Shown here in pieces: positions 44,269 to 53,384 of a stretch of DNA of 64,000 nucleotides. Position 1 is the stretch's first letter, and the number at the start of each line of letters is the position of its first letter. The notes under the pieces are model-generated. The model did not search any database. It was not told the origin of the DNA and saw nothing but the letters and a program-made list of their open reading frames with translations. Origin of the DNA: Vibrio sp. J1-1. GTDB lineage: Bacteria > Pseudomonadota > Gammaproteobacteria > Enterobacterales > Vibrionaceae. The stretch spans positions 62,001 to 126,000 of the forward strand of contig NZ_JAKKCM010000001.1 of the NCBI RefSeq assembly GCF_021728395.1, given 5' to 3'. Both the position numbers and the translations under genes were made by a program.

Positions 44269-45195
44269 ATGACGGAATACGCCATTCAAGCTAAGAATGT
44301 GGTCAAAAAATTCGGTAATTTTACAGCAATAAACCATATCACATTGAATGTTCCCAAAGGTTCTATCTATGGTTTTTTAGGTCCGAATGGCTGCGGTAAG
44401 TCTACGACAATTCGCGTACTGACGGGTCTACTCAGTCCTACTGAAGGCAACGTCGATGTTCTGGGGCTGGAAATTCCTAAGCAGTCCGAAATGCTGCGGC
44501 TCAAGATCGGTTACATGACACAGAAGTTTTCGCTTTATGACGATCTCTCGGTTCAAGAAAACCTCGAATTTATTGGCCAAATTTTTGGTCTGGGTAGTAA
44601 AGCGCTTAAAGTTCGGATAGAAGAACAACTGAAAACCTATGGGTTGGATCAGCTACGAAAGCAACGAGTCAGCGGCATGAGTGGCGGCCAAAAACAACGT
44701 CTTTCTCTTGCTGCTGCAACAATGCATGACCCCGAGCTTCTTTTTCTTGATGAGCCGACCTCTGCCGTAGACCCTGAGAACCGACGTGAGTTTTGGGAAC
44801 AGTTGTTTGATTTATGCGACAAAGGTACAACCATTTTAGTAACCACACATTACATGGACGAAGCCGAACGTTGTCATCGTCTGGCTATTATGGAGTCAGG
44901 TGAAATTTGTGCAGATGGCGAGCCTGAACAGTTGATGGAAAATATGGGGGTAAACATTATTGAAGTTAAAGCAGACAAATTACGTGAGTTAAAAGAAAAA
45001 CTCCTTCAGCGCGAAGAGGTTCGTTCTGCAGCCCAGCTAGGCATTCGTTTACGCATTCTGATCCACCAGCATATTGAGCATCCAATAAATTGGCTCAAAC
45101 AGACATTTCCAGAATTAGAAAATGCCGAAATGAATCATGCGCGACCAAGCCTGGAAGATGTTTTCGTCACTGTGACAGGAAAAGGCCGCCAATGA
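44269..45195 (+). CDS. ABC-2 exporter ATPase
   Basis: The 308-residue ATPase has Walker A GPNGCGKST, signature MSGGQKQRLSLAAA, Walker B LLFLDEPTSAVDP and TTHYMDEAERC. A C-terminal extension of about 90 residues (VNIIEVKADKLRELKEKLL) matches the YbhF/DrrA type. It is probably linked to the adaptor and permease on either side for drug or metabolite export. It overlaps the permease gene by 4 bp (ATGA). Confidence 0.94.
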   Translation: MTEYAIQAKNVVKKFGNFTAINHITLNVPKGSIYGFLGPNGCGKSTTIRVLTGLLSPTEGNVDVLGLEIPKQSEMLRLKIGYMTQKFSLYDDLSVQENLEFIGQIFGLGSKALKVRIEEQLKTYGLDQLRKQRVSGMSGGQKQRLSLAAATMHDPELLFLDEPTSAVDPENRREFWEQLFDLCDKGTTILVTTHYMDEAERCHRLAIMESGEICADGEPEQLMENMGVNIIEVKADKLRELKEKLLQREEVRSAAQLGIRLRILIHQHIEHPINWLKQTFPELENAEMNHARPSLEDVFVTVTGKGRQ

Positions 45196-46292
45196 TCAAA
45201 CCCATTGCCCGAATGAAAGCCGTGATGATCAAGGAAATTCGTCAACTTGCCCGCGATCGGATCACCTTTGGCATGGTAGTGATGATCCCGCTTATTCAAT
45301 TACTGTTGTTCGGATTCGCAATCAATACAGATATTCGCAATATTCCAGTTGGTGTCGTCGATCAAAGTGGCAGTACCGCCGGGCGTATCATTGCTCAATC
45401 AGTCGAAGTCACACAGGTTGTCGATATCAAAGAGACCTATGCGACCGCCCAAGAAGCAGAGCAAGCGATTCAGGACGGGCTTGTGCGCGCCGTACTGATT
45501 TTACCTAGCGATCTCACGCAACGAATGATGCAAGGACGCGAACTGGGCCAATGGATTGTCGATGGTTCAGACACCATGATCAGCTCTGCTATATTGTCTC
45601 TGCAAACCATGCCTCTGACTGATTTTGACTTCGAGATCCGCTCCAGGCCGACCAAAACCTTTGAAGTCGCGCTCTACTACAACCCAAGTCGCCGTTCTGC
45701 GGTAAACATTGTTCCGGGTTTGCTCGGCGTCATTCTCACCATGACGATGATCTTATTTACCAGTGCCGCTATTGTTCGGGAGCGCGAACGCGGTAACTTA
45801 GAATTACTCATCACCACACCAATCCACTCTATTGAGTTGATGATCGCGAAAATCGTTCCGTATATCTTTGTCGGCCTGATTCAAGTATTTATCATATTAG
45901 GTCTCGGCCACTGGATTTTTGGCGTTCCGATTAACGGCGCCATCAGCCAAATGCTGTTTGGGACATTACTCTTTATTGCGGCCAGCCTGACCCTAGGCCT
46001 AATGATATCAACCATCGCAAAAACACAGCTTCAAGCCATGCAGATGACAGTGTTTATTCTGCTGCCATCCATTCTGTTATCTGGTTTCATGTTTCCCTAT
46101 GAAGGAATGCCAGTGGCGGCGCAATGGATATCTGAAGTACTCCCTGCCACTCACTTCATGCGGATGATTAGAGGGATTGTGCTACGTGGTGCGGACTTAG
46201 CCGACTTGTGGCGAGATACGTTATGGCTAGTTGGATTTACCATCCTTGGTCTATTGGTCGCTTCTCTGAGGTTTAAGAAGTCGCTCGATTAA
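45192..46292 (+). CDS. ABC-2-type permease (YhhJ/YbhS-like)
   Basis: The 366-residue permease has an N-terminal helix (MVVMIPLIQLLLFGFAIN), a large extracytoplasmic loop with IPVGVVDQSGSTAGR, and five C-terminal helices with PGLLGVILTMTMILFTSAAIVRERERGNLELL, read in parts, and ATHFMRMIRGIVLRG at the end. It starts at ATG 45192 overlapping the ATPase stop; the longer frame to 45090 reads through coding sequence of the ATPase and is not used. Only one permease gene is present, so the transporter is probably a homodimer or has a partner elsewhere. Confidence 0.92.
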   Translation: MIKPIARMKAVMIKEIRQLARDRITFGMVVMIPLIQLLLFGFAINTDIRNIPVGVVDQSGSTAGRIIAQSVEVTQVVDIKETYATAQEAEQAIQDGLVRAVLILPSDLTQRMMQGRELGQWIVDGSDTMISSAILSLQTMPLTDFDFEIRSRPTKTFEVALYYNPSRRSAVNIVPGLLGVILTMTMILFTSAAIVRERERGNLELLITTPIHSIELMIAKIVPYIFVGLIQVFIILGLGHWIFGVPINGAISQMLFGTLLFIAASLTLGLMISTIAKTQLQAMQMTVFILLPSILLSGFMFPYEGMPVAAQWISEVLPATHFMRMIRGIVLRGADLADLWRDTLWLVGFTILGLLVASLRFKKSLD

Positions 46293-46317
46293 CAGCGTAC
46301 CAAACGCTGGGCATCGT

Positions 46318-46689
46318 TTAATAGTACTCTCCCATAGAGCAGTCACGTATATTAGAAATCGTGTAGTTATTTAAAGAATCGATCTTAAAATCAAACACGA
46401 CTTCTTTGCAGACCATGCCTTGACGATCACTATAAGTGATAAATCCTTCGCTGTAGGCTCGATTCCCATCGGAAGATTTAATCTGAGCAGCAAGCTCTAA
46501 GTAACCTTTGTGTGCATCAACTCGGTTCATCACCTCGAACGCATCTAGCCACTCTTCTCGATTTGCCATTTTGAGTAGCATTGATTCAGCTTGAGATTCC
46601 AACTGCTTTGGGTACACATAAAAATGGTTGTATCCAAAATATGCGCACATCAATAAAAAAACGACTGCTAATGAGGTTGTTCTTGTCAT
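46318..46689 (-). CDS. Hypothetical membrane-anchored protein, 123 residues
   Basis: The product has an N-terminal helix (SLAVVFLLMCAYFGYNHFY) and a polar part of about 95 residues outside, with two cysteines (MVCKEVVF and RDCSMGEYY) that could form a disulfide. The gene is convergent with the exporter permease, 26 bp apart. I do not recognise the family. Codon use is like that of neighbouring genes. Confidence 0.75.
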   Translation of the reverse strand: MTRTTSLAVVFLLMCAYFGYNHFYVYPKQLESQAESMLLKMANREEWLDAFEVMNRVDAHKGYLELAAQIKSSDGNRAYSEGFITYSDRQGMVCKEVVFDFKIDSLNNYTISNIRDCSMGEYY

Positions 46690-46833
46690 GCAAGTGCCTC
46701 TTGTTGTTATAAAAACTCAACGTTGTAGCCTGAGTATAGGAGCTCAGCAAATTTTAGGTTATAGAACTTGCCTGAATAACAGAGGGCGGTCAGAAACAGT
46801 CAATTCTCTGACAATCTCGCGTCCAGTTAGCAT

Positions 46834-46868
46834 AAAAAAGGGCAGGGATCCGATTATGATTCCTGCCC
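46834..46868 (-). terminator. Terminator of the formate dehydrogenase gene
   Basis: On the minus strand a stem GGGCAGG/CCTGCCC with inner loop is followed by six T residues, 47 bases after the stop codon. Confidence 0.9.
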
Positions 46869-46914
46869 ATTGCCTTCGCTAGGCTCAATGCCGAGTCTGT
46901 TTTATCGTGTCGGT

Positions 46915-49900
46915 CTACTCCGTATGGTTGTGTTCAGAGGCTAAGCTCTCAGCCTTAACGGGTTCTACGATTTCAATTTTCACCGCCGCAACTTTAAACT
47001 CGGGAATTTTCGCATGCGGATCCGTTGCCGTTGTTGTTAATCGGTTGACTGGCGATTCAACAAAATGGAAAGGAATAAATACCACCCCTTTTTGCATTCT
47101 TTTCGTTACAAATGCATCGATTTCAATATGACCACGACGCGTCGATACTTTCAGGCGTTGACCATTGCTAATCCCTAAAGCCTCTGCATCTTCGACGCTG
47201 AGCATGGCTCTCGGCCCTGCAAGATTATCCAACCCTTTCGTTTTTCGCGTCATGGTCCCTGTGTGGAATTGCTCCAACACTCGCCCGGTTGTCAGTACCA
47301 AAGGATACTCTTCATCTGGAAGTTCAGCAGCATAACGGAACGGAATCCCCACCATTTGCCCTTTACCACGCGTAAACTGGGTTTGGTGCATGATTCGCGT
47401 ACCATTCGGATTGTTCTTACTGCTCGGCCATTGCACTCCATTTGGTGTGATAGCGTCCCAACGTAAACCCGCATATTGAGGCGTCACACGAGCAATCTCG
47501 CTGGTTATTTCAGACACGCCGTGATAATTCCAGTCACTGCCCATCGCGTTAGCCAGCTCTTGAATGATCCACCAATCCTCTTTAGCTTCTCCCGGAGCGT
47601 TAACAACGGCATTCACACGCTGCACCCGACGCTCGGTGTTAGTAAAATGACCTGATTTTTCAGCAAATGAGCAAGAAGGCAGAACCACATCGGCATACTG
47701 TGCCGTTTCAGTAAGGAAGATATCCTGCACTACCAAGAAATCCAGAGCTTCCAAGCCTTCTATGACATGCGCTTGGTTAGGATCACTCAATACGGGGTTT
47801 TCTCCCATAATGTACATGCCTCGAACGTCACGTTTACATGCGGCATCGATGATTTCCGTCAGCGTTAATCCTTGTTCAGCCGACAAATTTGGAGCATTCC
47901 ATTCTATGGAGAACTTCTGTCTAACCATTGGGTTATACACTTTTTGATAGCCCGGATAGCAATTCGGTAATGCCCCCATATCGCACGCCCCTTGCACGTT
48001 TGATTGGCCACGTAATGGATTGATGCCTCCACCTTCGATACCAATGTTTCCGCACAACAGTTGCAGGTTAGCAATCGATCGAACGTTATCATGCCCGGTC
48101 GTATGCTGCGTAATACCCATCGAATAGTACACAGCAGTACGCTTGGCAGTCCCGATCATACGTGCCATGGCAAAAATATCGTCGGCTTTCACACCCGTGA
48201 CCAGTTCAACTTTGTCCAAGTTATAAGCGGGTGACATCACTTCTTGAAGCAAGGTATCAAAACCATCAACGCGCTCTTCGATGTACTCTTGATCAAACCA
48301 GCCATTCTTAATAATCAGCTGCATAACACCATTTAGTAGCATGACATCCGTACCCGGACGATGCGCTAAATAAAGCTCGGCATGCTCAACGATATCGACA
48401 CGTTTTGGATCAGCCACCACCAACCGTGCACCATGATGACGGATGGCTTGCTTGATATGCGATGCGATGATTGGGTGCGCAGAAGTGGTGTCTGAACCGA
48501 TAATAAAAATCACATCCGAGTGTTTGATACTCGGAATATCATTCGTCATTGCCCCACTGCCTAATGAGGCTTCCAGCCCGGTGACGCTTGACGCATGACA
48601 AAGTCTCGCGCAATGGTCAACGTTATTGGTACCGAGTTCTCGGCGAATGAATTTCTGAAACGCGTAGTTGTCTTCGTTGGTGGTTTTTGCCGAAGAGAAA
48701 CCCGCCAGCGCATTGCTGCCAAAGTCTTGCTTAATAGACGTAAACTTAGACGCGACTAATTGGATAGCTTCTTCCCAACTTGCTGGTTGCAGCCATCCAT
48801 CTTTACGAATAAGTGGCGTGGTTAATCGGTCTTCGCTTCCAATGAAATCAAAACCAAAGCGACCTTTTACGCACAACATACCTTGGTTCACCGGAGAGTC
48901 AGCGCCTTTGACATAGCGAATTTTATTCTCCGCCTCGTCAACAAAAATGGTTAACTTACAACCGACACCACAGTAAGTACAAATAGTATCAACGGCTTTC
49001 AAAGCCTCGCTTCGACCTTGCGATCGATCACGGCTATCTACCATTGCGCCAGTTGGGCACGCTTGCACACAAGCACCACACTGCACGCACTTGGAGTCCC
49101 CCATCAGCGTTACACCACTAGACTTATCTCCTTTCTTGTCTGAACGGAATCGAGGTCGGTCATCCGGTCTCAGTGCCGGACGACCATGGGCATCACTCAC
49201 AAAACTGAGCACTCCATGGACGGCTTGCTCTCGACATGCCTGAATACACTGACCACAGCTGATACAGCGGTTGGCATCGAATTCGATAAACTCCGAACTG
49301 CGGTCGACTTCGTATTTATGACGAAGATCTTTTGCTCGTAGGTCAAGCCATCCTTGATGATCGACGACATTGGTTGCTTTTGCTTGTAACGAATCCTCGA
49401 ATTTCTGTTCAGCTTGATATTCTGTTGAGTAATCTCGTAAAGCACAGTCTGTGTTCGCCTGACAGCCACATTCAAGACAACGTGCCGCTTCTTTCATTGC
49501 TTCTTCATTATCAAATCCGAGTTCAACTTCGGCAAAGCTCTGCTCACGTTGTTCTGGGGTTAATTCAGGCATGATCGTACGAGCGATTTTTTGAATATTT
49601 TCAAAGTGAAGCGGATCAACTTGCGACAATTTTTGCTCTTTGCGAGAGTTAAAAGCAGGTGTTGGCATATCCGCCATGTCACCGTTAAGAAACAGATCAA
49701 TGGCTTTCGCGGCAACTCGCCCATCTCCAACTGCCTCTACCGCAGTCGCAGGGCCGCGGCGGAAATCGCCAATACTGAAAATATTCCCCGTCCCGGTATG
49801 CATGGTTTGCGCATCAGATTCAGAGGTGTTCCAACGCGTTACGGGAATAGATAAAGCATCGTTGTCTAAAAAACTTAAATCTGGCTTTTGAGACACGGCA

Positions 49901-51183
49901 GAGATCACCGTATCAAACGCTTCAGTGAAGAATTCCCCTGTGGGTTTGGGGCTACGACGTCCTGATGAATCTGGCTGTCCCAGAGCCATTCGCTCTAATC
50001 GAACCGCATTAACGCGCCCGTTTTCATCCGCTAAATTTTCCGCGGGATTGGTCAAAAAGTGGAACTTAACACCTTCGTGTTCAGCTTCAACAATTTCGTA
50101 ATCTTCTGCTGGCATTTCGTCTCGAGTTCGACGGTAAATCAGCGTTGTATCAGCCCCTGCCCGTCGCGCAGTTCGGGCACAATCGATCGCGGTGTTACCA
50201 CCACCAATAACCGCCACTTTTTTGCCAGTAACATAGTGTTGTTCCGTCACGTAGTCTTTCAAGTAATCTACCCCCAAGTAGCAACCGTCTAGGTCACTCC
50301 CTGGGTACTTCATCTCAACCGCTTGAGATGCGCCTACAGCCAAACAAACTGCGTCATAATCTTCACTTAATTGGGAAAGCGTGAAGTCAACGCCAAGCTT
50401 TTTATTGGTGTTGATCTGCATGCCATTGCGACACATCAATTCGATTTCTTTATCCAGAATATCTTTTGGCAGGCGATATTCCGGAATGCCATAGCGTAGC
50501 CACCCACCAGCTTTCGGCATCGACTCAAATACCGTTACGTCATAGCCCTCGTTAGAAAGATAATAGCCCGTGGTTAAACCACCCGGGCCACTTCCCACCA
50601 CCGCTATTCTTCGGTTTTTAGTTGGCTTTTTGTGAGGAACGTAGGCCTCGTAAGAAGCCAGATCGGTATCGGCTGCGTGACGCTTAAGCTGCCGAATGGC
50701 AATAGGTTCATCGACTAAAGAACGGCGGCATTCGCTTTCACAAAATGCCGGGCACACACGTCCGATAGATAGCGGCATTGGCAGCGTTTTTTTGATCACT
50801 TCGACCGCTTTTTGGTGATCGTTTTGCGAAATATGGTAAAGGTAAGATTGAATGTCGACACCGGCAGGACACGCCGTTTTACAAGGTGCTTCGCAGTCAG
50901 CGTAATGATCCGTCATGATTCGGTTAAGGGCTTTTCTTCGGTGCTCACTGAGTTGCTCTGACTGTGTAACTGCGTTAAGCCCATCATATACTTCCAGCTC
51001 ACAAGCTCGCTTTGTCCCCCCACTTTCTATCTCAACGACACACAAGTCGCATGGCACTTTCTCGTTACTTTTGTTCATTCCGCAAAGTGACGGAATTTCT
51101 ACCCCACATACTTTTGCCGCTTCAAGAAGAGTCAGCCCTTCTTCTACAATTCGATACTTCCCGTCGATGATTATTTCGATCAT
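46915..51183 (-). CDS. Formate dehydrogenase alpha subunit fused to GltD-like NAD(P) oxidoreductase
   Basis: This 1422-residue protein joins modules in one chain: an N-terminal 2Fe-2S domain (C34, C45, C48, C61), a GltD-like 4Fe-4S segment (C97-C152 region), a FAD/NAD(P) module (VVGSGPGGL at 195, VIGGGNTAID at 325), cysteine-rich ECGC, two 4Fe-4S ferredoxin motifs (640-650 and 699-709), and a molybdopterin domain with its own cluster (CTYCGVGC, 735-742). The catalytic residue is cysteine (C862 in CARLCHASSV), not selenocysteine. It probably oxidises formate with electrons passed inside the same chain to NAD(P)+. A ribosome site and terminator frame it as a single gene. Confidence 0.88.
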   Translation of the reverse strand: MIEIIIDGKYRIVEEGLTLLEAAKVCGVEIPSLCGMNKSNEKVPCDLCVVEIESGGTKRACELEVYDGLNAVTQSEQLSEHRRKALNRIMTDHYADCEAPCKTACPAGVDIQSYLYHISQNDHQKAVEVIKKTLPMPLSIGRVCPAFCESECRRSLVDEPIAIRQLKRHAADTDLASYEAYVPHKKPTKNRRIAVVGSGPGGLTTGYYLSNEGYDVTVFESMPKAGGWLRYGIPEYRLPKDILDKEIELMCRNGMQINTNKKLGVDFTLSQLSEDYDAVCLAVGASQAVEMKYPGSDLDGCYLGVDYLKDYVTEQHYVTGKKVAVIGGGNTAIDCARTARRAGADTTLIYRRTRDEMPAEDYEIVEAEHEGVKFHFLTNPAENLADENGRVNAVRLERMALGQPDSSGRRSPKPTGEFFTEAFDTVISAVSQKPDLSFLDNDALSIPVTRWNTSESDAQTMHTGTGNIFSIGDFRRGPATAVEAVGDGRVAAKAIDLFLNGDMADMPTPAFNSRKEQKLSQVDPLHFENIQKIARTIMPELTPEQREQSFAEVELGFDNEEAMKEAARCLECGCQANTDCALRDYSTEYQAEQKFEDSLQAKATNVVDHQGWLDLRAKDLRHKYEVDRSSEFIEFDANRCISCGQCIQACREQAVHGVLSFVSDAHGRPALRPDDRPRFRSDKKGDKSSGVTLMGDSKCVQCGACVQACPTGAMVDSRDRSQGRSEALKAVDTICTYCGVGCKLTIFVDEAENKIRYVKGADSPVNQGMLCVKGRFGFDFIGSEDRLTTPLIRKDGWLQPASWEEAIQLVASKFTSIKQDFGSNALAGFSSAKTTNEDNYAFQKFIRRELGTNNVDHCARLCHASSVTGLEASLGSGAMTNDIPSIKHSDVIFIIGSDTTSAHPIIASHIKQAIRHHGARLVVADPKRVDIVEHAELYLAHRPGTDVMLLNGVMQLIIKNGWFDQEYIEERVDGFDTLLQEVMSPAYNLDKVELVTGVKADDIFAMARMIGTAKRTAVYYSMGITQHTTGHDNVRSIANLQLLCGNIGIEGGGINPLRGQSNVQGACDMGALPNCYPGYQKVYNPMVRQKFSIEWNAPNLSAEQGLTLTEIIDAACKRDVRGMYIMGENPVLSDPNQAHVIEGLEALDFLVVQDIFLTETAQYADVVLPSCSFAEKSGHFTNTERRVQRVNAVVNAPGEAKEDWWIIQELANAMGSDWNYHGVSEITSEIARVTPQYAGLRWDAITPNGVQWPSSKNNPNGTRIMHQTQFTRGKGQMVGIPFRYAAELPDEEYPLVLTTGRVLEQFHTGTMTRKTKGLDNLAGPRAMLSVEDAEALGISNGQRLKVSTRRGHIEIDAFVTKRMQKGVVFIPFHFVESPVNRLTTTATDPHAKIPEFKVAAVKIEIVEPVKAESLASEHNHTE

Positions 51184-51298
51184 ACGTTACCCTGAGCTAG
51201 ACACTTTACCCTCACTTAAACTAAGGATAAATCCTACTGCGGGAAGTTCATGTGACAAAATGCTCACTAACTACATTTTTATTGTCAAATATTAACTA

Positions 51299-51329
51299 TT
51301 GACTTTCCCCCTAGGGTAACCTTTACTAT
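51299..51329 (+). promoter_or_regulatory. MerR/CueR-type promoter, 19-bp spacer
   Basis: TTGACT (51299-51304) and TACTAT (51324-51329) are separated by 19 bases, longer than the usual 17, with a dyad-like CTTTCCCCCTAGGGTAACC in the spacer. This is the layout of MerR-family promoters such as those of CueR, which twist the DNA to activate when metal binds. It lies 45 bases before the first gene of the copper locus. No cueR gene is in the window. Confidence 0.62.
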
Positions 51330-51373
51330 CCAAGGGTTATTAACGAGATACATTCATTTTTACTGGAACGAGT

Positions 51374-51769
51374 ATGCACCTTAAACTCTGGCATACAATT
51401 TGGCTCACCCTGCTGACAACGCTGATCCTTTTGGTATCGAGCGTGGTAAACAGTGCGCCACTTATGAACCTAAAAATGATGTCAGATCAGACAATAGCTA
51501 AACAAGCCGAGCACTGTGGCTCCCACAGTATGAATATGAATATGGCTATATCTCATCGTTCAGCCTCTTCAGATATGTCTATGAGCTGCTCCGACGGTTT
51601 GGAGATGGTTCACGATTGCTGTCCAACCTCTTGCTCATTTGTTTTTGTCTCTTTACCTGTTCCAGAAAACCAACTTTCCCTGATGGCTCATCGAGCCACC
51701 ATCAATATCGAGAGCAATGACCCTGTCGCAAAAGTCAGTCACGATCTCTATCGGCCTCCTATCGTTTAA
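51374..51769 (+). CDS. Small Met/Cys/His-rich exported protein of the copper locus
   Basis: The 131-residue product has an N-terminal helix/signal peptide (IWLTLLTTLILLVSSVVNSA) and a region rich in metal ligands: HCGSHSMNMNMAISH, DMSMSCSD and HDCCPTSCSF. These could bind Cu(I) or pass it on. It is the first gene after a MerR-type promoter, before cusCBA-like genes. I do not recognise a named family. A role in sensing or buffering copper in the periplasm is inferred from its composition and position. Confidence 0.75.
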   Translation: MHLKLWHTIWLTLLTTLILLVSSVVNSAPLMNLKMMSDQTIAKQAEHCGSHSMNMNMAISHRSASSDMSMSCSDGLEMVHDCCPTSCSFVFVSLPVPENQLSLMAHRATINIESNDPVAKVSHDLYRPPIV

Positions 51770-51981
51770 TTCATAAAAGCATTCGACCCTGCTTAACCTA
51801 GCAGGTTGTTTAATTGCGCCCGGCGATTGGTGTACTTACCTAAATGACGCTTCACGATCTTAGATTACCTGTATCGTGAAAGAGCTGAAGTAATCACAAT
51901 TTCCAAACGTCCGGCAATCACCAGCTTTCGCATCGATTCACACTATTTGTGCGTTTACGAGCGTATCTGGTATCAATTTGG

Positions 51982-53382
51982 ATGAAAACGATGGAATTCA
52001 CCCCAAAACACTTAGTGGCATCAATTAGCTCACTAGCCTTAGTCGCTTTTCCTGCATTTAATGTCATGGCACAAACGTCATCACACGCAAAAGCAGACAA
52101 TCTGTCTCAGTCACAATCCACCCAAGAACTGGCAAAGCTTATTAATATAGCTCTTGAAAACGATGGCAATCGTAAGCAGTTCTTTGCTCAATCGGAAGCC
52201 ATGCGCGAAACTGGCATTGCAAGCGCGACACTGATGGATCCGAAATTGAAAGTGGGCTTTGGTGGGCTACCTGTCGACAGTTTTAAGTTCGACGAAGACC
52301 CGATGACCAATATCTCAGTTGGTCTAATGCAACAGTTTGAACGCGGTTCCACCCTCGATCTTCAACAGAAGAAAGCCAATCAACAAGCGGATGGATTATC
52401 TCTGCAAGTACATGCAAGAGAGCTGGATATAGCGAACAACATGACTCAACTCTGGCTTGAGCTTGGCTACCAGCAACAAGCAGAGCAAATCATGTTAGAA
52501 AACCGCAGCTTGATGAAGGAAATGGAAAACTTCATACAAACCAATTACTCAATTGGCAAAAGCGAAGCTCAGGACCTTCTAAACGCGCAACTGCAAGTCA
52601 GCAAGCTGGATGAAAAGCTACAAGCTAATGCTCAAATGCAGCGACGCTTGATAGCCCAGCTTTCTGAGTGGCTAGGCTCTGACTGGCTGATTAATAATTC
52701 TCAACAAGGCACTCCAACACTACAAGCCAGTAACCAACTTAACTGGAATAACCTGAATCAGACCCTCTCCTCAGGGAGTGATTCCACGCACCACTATGAA
52801 CTGTTGAGCCAACACCCGATGGTGAAAATGGCCGATGTCAGCATTTCAACCAATGAAACTCAGGTTGAGATTGCCGAGCAAGCCTATAGTCCGCAGTTCG
52901 GTGTAGAAGTCGCGTATGCCTATCGCCAGTCAAACAACATGAAAGGTGAGCCAGCTTCAGATTTAGTGAGCGCCTATTTAACCATGGATATTCCGCTATT
53001 CACTGGCAATCGACAGGATAAAAACCTCGCAGCCGCGCAGTATCAAGTTGGGGCAGCTCGCTCACAGAAAGATACTTTACTGACGCAAATGAACGCCAAA
53101 GTGAACACGCTTTTGGTCGACCAAAGCAACTTAAGTCAACGCTTAGAGCGTTATCAAACCACTTTACTTCCTCAGGTCAAAGCTCGAATTCGGGCAGTCG
53201 AGCGGGGATACCAAAATAACACCGCACAATTCAACGATGTGATTTTGGCAAGCACCGATGAACTTGCTCTGCAGCTCGAGCAACAGCGTTTGATCACTGA
53301 TTTAAATATTGTCAATAGCAACTTGGCAACTTTACTAGGTGGTTTTGAATATCAAGTATCAGCTCCGGAATTAAGGAAGTAA
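51982..53382 (+). CDS. cusC: CusC-like outer-membrane factor (TolC family)
   Basis: This 466-residue protein is the outer-membrane channel of a metal RND pump. It has a signal peptide with cleavage near VMAQ, the repeated coiled-coil TolC halves (for example LQQKKANQQADGLSLQV and SRSQKDTLLTQMNAKVNTLL-like AARSQKDTLLTQM), and the beta-barrel SPQFGVEVAYAYR. The start is uncertain: ATG at 51982 or 51991 both lack a strong site, and an earlier frame to 51949 is possible. It ends 2 bases before the adaptor gene. The name CusC is by gene order, not by detailed identity. Confidence 0.85.
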   Translation: MKTMEFTPKHLVASISSLALVAFPAFNVMAQTSSHAKADNLSQSQSTQELAKLINIALENDGNRKQFFAQSEAMRETGIASATLMDPKLKVGFGGLPVDSFKFDEDPMTNISVGLMQQFERGSTLDLQQKKANQQADGLSLQVHARELDIANNMTQLWLELGYQQQAEQIMLENRSLMKEMENFIQTNYSIGKSEAQDLLNAQLQVSKLDEKLQANAQMQRRLIAQLSEWLGSDWLINNSQQGTPTLQASNQLNWNNLNQTLSSGSDSTHHYELLSQHPMVKMADVSISTNETQVEIAEQAYSPQFGVEVAYAYRQSNNMKGEPASDLVSAYLTMDIPLFTGNRQDKNLAAAQYQVGAARSQKDTLLTQMNAKVNTLLVDQSNLSQRLERYQTTLLPQVKARIRAVERGYQNNTAQFNDVILASTDELALQLEQQRLITDLNIVNSNLATLLGGFEYQVSAPELRK

Positions 53383-53384
53383 CA

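Noticed and set aside
45090..45191. Extended N-terminus of the ABC-2 permease
   Set aside because: The extra 34 codons overlap the ATPase coding sequence and have no ribosome site; the ATGA overlap at 45192 is the standard coupling.
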